A stretch of 64,000 nucleotides of DNA. Source: Antedon mediterranea (Eukaryota > Echinodermata > Crinoidea > Comatulida > Antedonidae). The translations under genes were made by a program, and so were the position numbers. The notes under the pieces are model-generated. The model saw only the letters and a program-made list of their open reading frames with translations. It did no database searches and was not told the DNA's origin. Below, piece by piece: positions 11,501-23,500 of the stretch; within the stretch, counting starts at the first letter, position 1; each line of letters begins with the position of its first letter. The DNA is taken from the NCBI RefSeq assembly GCF_964355755.1, contig NC_092679.1, positions 16,606,932 to 16,670,931 on the forward strand, read 5' to 3'.

Positions 11501-14500
11501 TTTTTATTTCTTTCTATTCTTGTGAATGCTCTATTCTACAGTAATAATAATTTTATTTGACTTATCTGCAGAGCTTTGAAGTAATTGTGTAAAACACTGC
11601 CAAAATATCTTTAACTTTCATTTTAAATTTTTTTTTGGGTTGCAACAACAGTCATGTCAGTCATTTTCTCAAAGATAAGAAATCTACCATAAAAAAAAAA
11701 ATATCATCATTATTATAGACCTCCCAGTTCCAAAGCATGTGTGCATTTTTGTCAAAACGTTGTGAATGGGTGGAAAGAACTTTATAGACAGTTAAAAAGT
11801 AGGTAGTTGACCTATGACCCAATACTCTCTATCTTTACTTGATGAATCATACTGTACCATACAGTATATTGAATATTATATATTATAAATAAAGCAAGTC
11901 AGATATTGGTTAGAATTTGCTTAATGGCACTGGTATGGCATAAAACTGTAAATTTGCAATTTTATACATTTTCTCCTTTACTATCATTTGAGCAAATAAC
12001 CAATTTTAAATAACTTTTTGAACAAATTATCCCCAATTTATTAAAAGAAACAATTACAAATTTCCGATTCAATTACAATCCATTTAACCGTTATTTTCGG
12101 ACTACCTTTTTACTGGTTATTGACGTCTGTCCTGTTTTTGCTGCCAAGTAATTAAGTGTGTAAATTTATTCGCAGTCCTTTTTTTTGCAGCAGAAACCAG
12201 TCCCTTGATAAATTATATGTCAACGTCCTTAGTGGAGGAGGTAATAAAATATACTCAATATTTTAATGATGTATTGCAAATATGTTTATCTAAATATTAG
12301 AAATGTGTATGAGAAACAAGGAGAATGATTCAAAGGCTGTGCTAGACACATTAATGGATGATTTATATATCAAGTCACTGGATGGCTTTCTTTATGTCCT
12401 GTCACAAGAAGGTGATATTGTTTACCTGTCTGAAAATGTGTGCCAGTATCTTGGGTTGACGCAGGTAATATATATTTTTATTAACTTAAACCATTTATTA
12501 AATTTAAATTAAATTAAATATCATTTATTATTGTGTCAAAAAATGTTCTGGGTCGATTATAGCTTGGTATGCCATCATGGTAACTAATTTCAGCGAAATC
12601 GGCAAGTTGATCTCTGTGGGTTGCCATCATTTTTCTTGCATTTTGTATCGGGTAGCCCAACTCATTTCATGGTATTGAAACCCTCGTAAATTTTAAACAA
12701 TGTACCTGATCAAAATATTCTTAACAACATTATTCTAACGGTATGGTAATTTAGAATTGTAAATCAATAGCTCTATTTTCTACTTCCAATTATTTCCCCT
12801 TGTCATTGCAACTATGGGTACGGTAGTACTTTTAAGTTTCTTTTTTTTAGAGTATATCATTAATTTGCAGAAGTTTCCTAATATTTAGTTATGGAATTTT
12901 TCCACGTAAAAACAAAGCCAAGCGAATATTACTAGATCTGCGAAACCCTGGTTTGACAAATAAATTGAGTTGATTGGCTATTAAAGAAACTGGTCAAATC
13001 GCTAACTCATTTTAACGTTGTTGTTCCTAGTGGGAACCAAGCTTTAAAGTTAGCTCCCGTGAATTGTATACAGTAGTTGGCTTATGTGAACCAGGCCTTA
13101 ATACAAATTTAGTTGTATGTGTGGTGAACTTTACCAGACTATATTACACTACAGTATATTTTCAACATTAAAGGATGACAATGTACAGTAACCCATTCTG
13201 GATTACAGTATATAGTCTGCTAGTGTGAACCAGTCCTTAATAATAATTTAGTTGTACAGTATGTCTGGTGAACTTTACAATACCAGACTATATTATACTA
13301 TATGTCTTAACACTTTGACTGCCAGATGTTTTTCCAGTTAGAAACTGCCACCGCCAGCGTTTTTAGCCCAATTCGATGTTTTTATTAAAGCTGATTGAAA
13401 CTATGTATGTGATCTAATTTACATGTAATTTAGACTAAAATAATCATAAAGATTTTAGCTTTACAATGGTACCAAGAACGATTTTCAAATCGCAATATGT
13501 CATTCGTAATAGTAAAATGAAAGTAACCCACTTTTTGAGTTTTTCATAGTTTCGCGGAAGAAAGTCGAGATATTCGCGATTTTGTGCAAGACATTACAAT
13601 ATGAAAATATCGCCCGGTGAGATCAACAAACAACAAAAAAGTTACTTACACGGCACCGATAGGCCTATAAAAACAAGTTATCACTCTTGAAAAATGTATT
13701 ACATTTATAAATCATAAATCTTACATCAATGTTTCGCCAAAATCCACATAGTAAAGACACCAGGCCTGTTTAACTAGGCCTAAAGTTGGTCCGGAACCGT
13801 TTTACGACTAGGCCTAGTCCTACTAGCCTAGCTAGTAAACTGATGATAATATTCATACCATTTATAAACAAGTTTGTTGCGTGAAAAGTGAAAAACCAAA
13901 ACAATTAGGGTATACGTACAATAATAATATATAAATAAATATATATTGAAAATGACTCCATTATTTTTTATTCAGATAACAAACAAACATGCCAATCCAC
14001 AAAAACCTTTGTAATGCTTCGGCGGCATAGCTAGCGCGCGACCGATACACAATGCGCCAAACCATTGCTGTACGCGCTACTGTGATGCTCGGTGTATGTT
14101 ATTTCGACAGGTACCATTTTGACAATCGTTCGTAACCAGATTAGTTACTTTCAAAAAGTAAAATATTAACGGTCAAGAGCGAATATAGTGTCCATATTTA
14201 TAGTATATACCAATAATTAACCTATCTACCGGATTTCGTAAAAAAACGCGAAACACAAAGATCTTCGTGTTTGGCAGTCAAGCGTTGTGTTTCCAGATTT
14301 GTTTGGTAGTCAAGCGTTGTGTTTCCAGATTTGTTTGGCAGTCAAAGTGTTATGGACTGACAATGTAACCCGTTATGGATTATAGTCTACTTGCTAGTGT
14401 GAACCAGGCCTTAATAATAATAGTTGTACAGTATGTCTGGTGAACTTTACAATACCAGACTATATTATACTAAATATGTCCTAACATTAATGGACTGACA

Positions 14501-17500
14501 ATGTAACTTATCTTTAATGTATGGCCTTTCTGTGAACTGTTATCTGTAACTAGGGCATTATCCAAGTATCTTGCTTTCCAATCATACAACTTAAAATCTT
14601 GGCACTATAATAATGACTCACCGCATGAGATTCTTATAAAAAAAAACCACTGCAAGTAGAACTAGTGATGTCTTAATCCACTAACAAGTGAATAGACATT
14701 GTGCGGGCATGTTCTAGAAAAATAATTATTCCACGCTTATTACAAATCACAAAATATCCTTGTTGTTATTATAATATAACAATAACTTATGGTAATCAAT
14801 TATTTTATGTTCCATATTAATTGTCAATACAACAATTGGTTTAAACAAATTTGTTGCTGGTTCAAATTCCCATTGGATTATTTGTTTGATTTATTACATT
14901 GATATGATAACAATGATAACAATATTAATGTTACAGTATATAAAGGTATTCAGTTCAAAATGAAAAACAGAAAGTGTGAAAGGAGATCAAGTTGAGTAGT
15001 ACCTGTAGCTTGGTGGTTATTACATGTTTGCCTTCCAAATCCTAAAGCCCGGCGCACACTAGAGCTTTCGGCTGAGCCAACTGGCACGAGTAACACTTGG
15101 CTCACTAAAAATTTGCCGCAAACTATGTTCGCGTTCTATCGGACGCACACTAAACGCCTTCAGTACGCGATTTTCTGATTGGATAATTACTTTAACTACG
15201 CTATACAGCACGCGCTGAAATATCATAATAAATCAGAACATGTCATGCGCAGTGGAATTTTTTAGTGAGCAGGAAGCTCACGTTCGGCGCACACTTGAGG
15301 AAAATGGCACGCGTGGCAATAAATATTAAACACGATAGATATTTTCCTCAGCGGCATGCGTGGCCGATTCCTCACGAAATCCCCGGCGCACACTGTGAGG
15401 CAAGTGCTACTCGTGGCAGTTGGCTCAGCCGGAAGCTCTAGTGTGCGCCGGGCTTTAGGTCCACAAGGTTCAATCCTGATCTACCTGTACAGTGCTAGGA
15501 TTATAAAGCTCTGTCTACACTATCAAACTTTATTGGCCAAAAAAATTAGATGTGCCAAAATATGGTATGACATCATCATGTCCATATATGGGCACAAAGA
15601 TTTGATAGTGTAGACAAGGCTTACAGTACGGTAACTCACAAGTCTAACGCCCGTATTCTTAAACCGGACTTTAGTCGTAGTTCGAAGTTCGACTTGGAAA
15701 AGTCGTAGTTCGAGCTATTACTTCAAATTCGATTCAAAAACGAAGTAGTCGAAGTTTGCAGTTCGACTTAATGAAGTCGAGCTTTTAGTCGAGTTGCACA
15801 CGTCTGGGTAACAAAGGCTATACATTGGCCAATGACAAGAGAGTATTTGAGGAGCAGACGAAATTTTGCGCATTGATATCACTTTCCATTTCTTACAACA
15901 CTTTTTACGCATCAGGACTATATACATAAAAAATAATTTTAATCGTTAATTATTAGAACAATATCAGTATTAATGTAACAGTGAAGTATATTTGATTAAC
16001 AACAAATAAAATCTTAAAAATACATTTAGGAACCATGGCGGTACGATAACTTTTATATTTTCTAGGCCCCCAACAAAGTATGATCGCCACGAACCACGCA
16101 CTTCATAGCGTGACAAGAAAGCGCTAGGCCCCCTAAACATTCCATCGCGTGGTGAATTGCCGCATCTCCCATTGTCGCTATGGCGTGACGTAGCTCAAGT
16201 CGGAATTGCGCGAAGAAAATAATGTAATTTGTATACAGTTGTAAATAAAGATGATTTTCATTATTATAATTTATACCAATGTATATTTAATTAAGCTAAT
16301 ATAAATATAGATATTTCATTCTTCAATATCTGGCCAATATAACAACTCAATGACTGTTACGTTTTTTATAAACATCGTTTAAAAACCATTTAGTCGACCA
16401 TTTAGTCTACCCCCTCCAGGACTAAAAAAATCAATCAAAATCCGTCTCGATTTAGTCGAGGTTGGCCTGATTTAGTCGGTGATTTAGTTGAAGTTCGGTT
16501 TATGAATTAAAATGACGTCATTTTTTTAGTTTTAGCTCGAACTACGACTAAAGTCCGGTTTAAGAATACGGGCGTAAGCCTCAAATGACATTTTTTAGAT
16601 GATTATAGAACATTACTATAGTTAATAGTTTAACTGGTCCATATCTACTACAAGCTTTGCTTTCTTGGTACTACTGTAGTTATCTATCTTTACCATGGAT
16701 TTTATAAAATTAGAAATAAAGATACACAAACTACAGAGTCAAGATTATTGAATGATTGTCTGTTTCAAGATTATCCAGTCAGGCTGAGGTTCTATAATAA
16801 AACAGACCTTGTTATTTTCAGATAATGTGTCCGGTTTATTTCAAATTTGAATGATTTATATCTTTACATGAAATAAACAAAATTTGAGTTATAACTTGAA
16901 AATTAAAATGGTTTTGCACATACCAAAGATAAACAACAGACTACCATTATACTATACAAATGATGAATGAATGACTTTTAAACAGAAAATATTCTCTCTT
17001 AATTCTATAATATAATATAAAACATTCATACTTGTTTTATAACGGTGCCAACACACGACGTACGGTTCTGTACCTAACTACAGTACTGTTCTAAAATTAA
17101 ATCAATTCTATTTTGATTTGAATGTTGAATGATAGGATCATAGAAATATGGCGCTCGGAATTTCATCATGGAGTACTTTAGACCTGTTCGAGCAAGGCAT
17201 ACTCTAAAGGCCTGTCTACACTATCAAACTAGGTGCAATGTGCCTAAATATGGTAGTGATATATTCCCAAATATGGTAGTGAAACACCCTTATGTCCATA
17301 TATGGGCATATCACATTTTTTTTGTCACATAAAGTTTGATAGTGTAGACAATGTATAATGTAATAATATGGATCTACAGTAAATACAGACAGGTGATACA
17401 AAATCAACCAATCAAATAATGCAAGGAGGATGCACTTGGGTGTGTGCTATCTAGATGAGACATTTGTTGATTTCTATCAAAGAAAACTTTAGTATTTGAA

Positions 17501-20500
17501 TAGACTCAATATTCAATGTGTGCGGATCATGATCTGTAGCTACAAATAGATTAGGGTGGATGTTGAATTGAGTGATGTGTGTAGGTGGAAAGATACTAAA
17601 CATAAAAACCTCACAGAGGTGGGTAGACATAGGACTAGACTATGAGGTATTTAATAAAAAGGTGAAGATTACAATACGATTTATATTGAGTAGAAGAAGA
17701 ATTTCACACTTGATCGTCATAAGCCAAATATAATTTGGATATCTCAGATTCCTACCATATTGTCCATTAGCAGGTTTTTTACAGTATCTAGGCCAGTTTA
17801 TATCTTGTATTCACACTAGGATAAAAAAACTTGGCAAATTAAGCTTTGGCTGTATATCTTGGAAAGGTGTCATCGTTCTTGACACAGTTCTAAATCCTGA
17901 ATATTACTATTGTTCACATGTTTCCTTATAGTCTTCGTTGTTGGTATTAGGAAAGATATGGGTTGAGGAGGTAGTTGTTAGGAATTTGTGGGAAGTGAAA
18001 TGCCCTATGTACTGTCATGTACAGTCATAAAAAGCACATAATTTTACAGTAAAGTCCCTATTAAGAGAACATCTTTGGACCAGTGTGTCCCATAGGGATG
18101 TTCACTAAATAAAAAAAGCATATATTTATACAGTAAAGCTCCCTATTAAGTGTACACATTCGGACCAGTGTGTGTCCTTAATAGGGCTACCCACTGAATA
18201 GGGGTTGACCATATAGTTTTAAAATATATATATTGGTACAGGAAAAGTTCTTCCCATTATAAATAGGGTGTCTCCTGAATAATTAGTGGGTGACAATAGC
18301 TTTCGTAAGGGAAAGATTTCCTTGTCCCAAAGGAGAGATTCTACTGTAGTTGATTATTAAAGAAGCATATGTAAATTTAACTTTTTTTTCTCTAAGCTAA
18401 CAACCAGCCATCTCTGGATATGAGGAAACCGGGTCTGGTACATGATAAAGCTATAACTGTATATTTCAAACTTAATAAATGTTGTGTATTTCAATTTGAT
18501 CAGGTTGAATTGATGGGCCAAAGTATTTATGAGTACACACATCCATGTGATCATGATGAGATTCGTGAACAATTAGCCGATAAGCAAGGATCAACATCGG
18601 CTTCAAGAGATCATCACAGCTTCCTCCTTCGTCTGAAATGCACTCTGACCGACAAAGGCAAAACAGTTAATCTGAAGTCGGCAGTCTACAAAGTAAGTGT
18701 ATGAAGTGATCGCTTAACAGTGGCGGAACCAGGAATTTGAAATAAAGGGAAAGGGTGTGAGTTGGGTATTGGCCTAAACATGGTAAAAATAAAGTGCTGA
18801 ACAGAGCCTACTCTGTCTTATCTTTTTCTTTGTAAATTTCAAAAGTTTTGCTGGGCCTCCTTGGACCCACTTACGGTTATTACAAATATACAGTGTGCCC
18901 TTCGAATAAGTGCCAATTCCAACATTGATTTACTATTAGGTGCTATATAAAACGGCCATTACTTGAAAATCAAAACTATTGAAGTACAGGATAATATGAT
19001 GCTTTTACTTATTTAGGCTCTCCAGTGCACTGCTCACAAAGAGTGGATTGAGACCATCAATTTGTCAACATCTGCAAAAACGTTATATCTTGTTGTCGTG
19101 GCATGTCCTATTCCACACCCATCCAACATTGAACATCCGCTGGACAGTAAAACATTTGTTTCCAGACACAACCTTGACATGACATTCACAGATTGTGATG
19201 AAAGGTAAGTTTTGACTAAAGAGGTATTAACAAATTTTTTTTCTTCAGGAATATGGTAGAAAAAAAGGATCCTCTTTTGTTAACAGCACTTTGATCCAAC
19301 CTAATATCCATGCCTATGGGCTTCTTTGCTCAGGCACCAGAGATCTGGAACCAACTTCCTCGTTCCATCCATTACAATCCATCCCCTTTTCAATTCAAAT
19401 CTCTCCTGAAAACTCACCTATTTCAATAGTTATTCTTTTCATGTTATGCTGTGAGATTCGGTAAAGAGCGCTTTATAAATGTTTGATATTATTAGAAGAA
19501 GAGGAGTAATTTTACAAACTGTTAGTAACCTGTATTCTGTCCTCATTGTACAGCCGTCTCATGGTCTGTTAATTTTCTGTCTTTTTGTCTACCATCTTGA
19601 AATGAAACTATGCTAGGGTGAACTTGTTGCTGTTTCTGTCGTCTGAACATGGCTAGCCGATTCTCGGTACTGTATCTATTTCCGAAGTATCATAGAATTA
19701 TTTGGCAATACAACATCACATGTGTTTCACATGTGATGCTGTATTACCAAATATTCCTGTGTGTGATATCTCGGAAATAGATTTATGTGGAGATAGAGCA
19801 CTGGGAATCTGGTGACACGGCTTTAAACTGAAATAGTTTCATACGTCTTGAGATTTGATAATGAACACGTTGCTATGGGCATCTTTTTTTGTATTCTGTT
19901 TATTTTATGTGTCCAATATTCAACAGCGATTAAGAATTGGCAGTTCAATGGAATAAAAGAAACTCTGGTTGTGACGTACTCAACCTTGGTTCAGTCATGC
20001 CATGAGCTGTTCATGTGACTCATAAGCATTCTGTTAAATGTTAGTCCCTAGTGAAAAAACTTTACTGCAGTGACAGGTGATGAATTGGCCTACTTCAGCT
20101 AAATCTATAGCAGTTTGTTAGACTTTGACATAATAACTCTGCTTGATCAGTGAAAAATTTAAGGCCCTATAATTAATGTGTATCAGGCATGTAGGATTGA
20201 TTTAAAGACCTATTGAACACCCTTATGTGTTCAACAAATTGTCCCCATGAGAGATGTAATTATGTGTGATATATACTGCATTGTCTAACAGTTACAGTAT
20301 ATGAAATTTCAATGTGGACAATGTTTGACTTCTTTCTGCAGAATGTATGTAGTGGCATATTTAGAGAACAATTAATGTAAATTTACACTCTCGCGAAAAG
20401 TTGGGAGGGCCCTTGGCCTATAGCCACGGAACAATAATTAAAGATGTTCAGCTTTTAATAACGTATCTTTACGCCACAAAAGCCTGATCACAATGTATTT

Positions 20501-23500
20501 CTTGGACTTTCAAATGTGTAGACTGTTTTCTATAGTCTACTCGACCAATATTGAAAACTGAAAAACAGAAACTCTTCCAAATACAGAGGTCCAAAAGGTG
20601 TTTTGTACCAATAAAAATGCATTCGGAATGCCAGACTTTGCAGAAAACCAGACATATTAGACAAACCCAAGAGTTTTTTGTATTGGCAGAGTTGTATATA
20701 AAATACTTATTTTCATAATCATGCTATATGGTGTAAACATCAATTAGTATTTATCTTTTCATCAGGCGCCTCTTAACTTTTATGGCTTTTAATTTGATTG
20801 ATTTTCTGTATTTAAAAGATGCCTTGTTGTTTTGCGTTTTTGTCCATCTCTTATTGTGTTATTGTATTTGCTGAAATAAATAGTATTATTGTTAATTTCA
20901 GAATTGAGGAGCTGTTAGGATACAATGTATCACAAGTGGAAGGTCATTCCTTTTACAAATTCATCCATGCAGGTGATAACCAAGTTGTAGAGAAGAATTT
21001 AAAGAATTGTAAGTACGCCATTCTTCAAAGTCTTCTTCACTATTGTATGGCCGATCACAGCAGAACTCGTAAAACTGCTTTCTATTGTATTGTTTTTTAA
21101 TATTATTTATATTTTTGTTTTGAGGAGCCTATTCACTACAAGCTATGCTTTTATTTATGCTCCTCCACTTTATATAAGTTATTAGTAAAGTGAAATAAAT
21201 GAAATGAAATGGTGCTGTTGACCTCCCCATTTACATACATGGTACCCCTTGGTCTAAAGGAAGTTCAGATGAGAAAGTTTATAAAAGAAAAATTCTGAAG
21301 AAAACTTTATTATTATTATCAATATGAAGCATTCAAATATAATTAGTTTATTTCAATGTAAATACTCATTGTGTTACATTACTTATTAATTTACATTAAA
21401 GATTTAATGTCTCCCAGAAAAAATAATTTGTTGAATATGCCATTTAAATGTCACATAATAGTTATCCACTTTAAACAAAAAATTTATTTATGTGAAAAAA
21501 CTGTAATTTGAAGCAAAAAATAGTCAAACTGGCTGCCAGCCAATGGGCTTTTTTGTTGAATTTACCATTTATTTTGTCATTTTATATGAGAAAACATTAT
21601 TTTTTTAATGTTTTTTTTGACAGAAGTGATTAACTTTATTAAAACTACAAAATAACCTATTCAAAGTCTGATTTAATTAATCTTCATTTTCATTTTTTTG
21701 GGGGACAATGCATCTTTAAAAAATCTTTACCTCTGAGTTTTTTTTTTCACAAAGCCATAAGTAAAAAATAAATGACATCATTGAGGACTGTTTCATAAAA
21801 TTGAAAGTTTTTGAATGAGAAGTGTGTGAATAAGACGATTTGGAAACTATGCAGTCCGATTTCGTTTCCGTCTAATGTTTTTGATACTTTCAAACAGACA
21901 TGGGGTAATTCTATCACCTCATCATTTAAATTTGAAGGTGATGAATGAATTATTTTGGAACGCTAGTATGTAACCATCTGCCGCTACTATTAAACCTGTT
22001 TTATTTATTGCTATTAATTGTTACCTGGATTTTTTCGTGATAACAAAGAGAATTAACCCCCCTAAAGCATATTATATTAAACATACCAAAGTGCGGATCA
22101 AGACCTCCTTTATAAACATTTTCACTAACACCTGCGGTTTTGTTTACAGTATATGCCAAAGGACAATCTGTGATTGGTCGATATCGGTTTCTGGCTAAAG
22201 TTGGTGGCTATGCATGGATGAGCACAGAAGCAACAATCATATACCATAACAAGTCGTGCAAACCGCAGTGCATTGTGTGTATCCATTATATGATAAGGTA
22301 TAAAATTTTTTAAAACCTCGGGGGTTCAATAACTGTGTGAAAATGATGAGAATTTGTCATTGTTCAACATCCTTTTGTACACATCATAAAGTATTACAAT
22401 GCAAATCCTTTAAAAGCAATGCTTACAATAAGCTGATTAGAAAACTTGTTTTTCCATTTTTGGTATGATATAAAACTTGACCTATATGAAATTGGTGAAA
22501 CGTCAGCAGTTGTATAGAAATAAAATGGTTGACAGTGTAAAAGGCAGGACAATGCAAGTCTAAAGCCTTGTCTACACTATCAAACTTTATGTGACAAAAA
22601 GTGTGATGTGCTCAAATATGATAGTGATATGCCCAAACGTTGTAGTGATATGACATCATCGTGTCCATATGGGCGCATCACATTTTTTGTCACATACAGT
22701 TTGATAGTGTAGACAGTGCTTAAGTGTAAAAAGGCATTATCAGTTTTTCTTTTTTTTTTATCATTTAACAAATAATCTTAACAAATGATAACCATACAAA
22801 TTAATATTTTTTCAGTGATGTAGAAAAAGAGGAGGAGATTGTGTCATTACAACAAGAAGTTGAAAATTCAAAGACAAAACCAACAGCAAGCAAACAAACT
22901 AATGAAAGTCCCTTTTTGTACTGGAGTCCACACCAGAACAAGACGAGTACGTACTAATATTATTAGCATGTGTCATATCTTCTTTCATAATTGTTTGTAG
23001 AGTTTGCAGATGGGCTGGCAATTTCTTTCTTTTCCCTTATTTACCCCAAAAGGAGTTGGATAGCCGAGTGGTTAGGACACTTGACTGTCATACAGATAGA
23101 CTCGGGTTCTATTCCCGACAACTCCCAGTCCACTCAACTGTATATGAGTACCTGGTTGAAAATACTAGGGAGAAAAAAGGCGGCGTGGAAAGGAACTGGC
23201 CACCGTACCACATAATGCCGAGGCTTAGTACAATGAGCTCCTAACAGCTTATTCCCCTACGTTAAATGAATACGGGACTCACCTTTACCCTTTTTTACCC
23301 CAAAATAAGTCAAAAACATTGTAAACATAAATTAAAATATAATACAGTCAACTCTCCCAATACCGGACTCTCCCAAAACCGGAATTCACGAAAAACCGGA
23401 CTTTTTTGGAGGGCCCAATTTGTCCCTATTCTAAATGTACTGTAATTTAATCCGGACAAATTATGAAGTACAAAACACGAAAATTAGCGTCTGAAAACCG

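Larger units (their letters stand above)
14997..16605 (+). mobile_element. SINE copy split by three TIR insertions
   Basis: SINE pieces occupy about 14997-15044, 15456-15504, 15624-15647 and 16575-16605. They read GTACCTGTAGCTTGGTGGTT, AGGTCCACAAGGTTCAATCC, GGTAACTCACAAG and AAGCCTCAAATGACATTTTT, in the same order as the intact copies at 2739 and 49532. The gaps are filled by three unrelated palindromic elements listed separately. Confidence 0.75.
12465..18503 (+). other. HIF intron 3 (6 kb), transposon landing zone
   Basis: No coding exon is supported between the PAS-A exons. It carries a tandem repeat interrupted by a 1-kb TIR element (13088-14510), an interrupted SINE with three TIR insertions (14997-16605), another family M element (17205-17355) and a dispersed repeat (18047-18350). 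Confidence 0.7.

Noticed and set aside
12191-12240. Candidate extra HIF exon with good acceptor (TTTTTTTTGCAG) and donor (GAG|gtaata)
   Set aside because: Its 50-nt length leaves phase 0, while the next exon at 12301 needs phase 1; skipping it joins exon 2 to 12301 in frame and matches the HIF family. It could be a cryptic exon.
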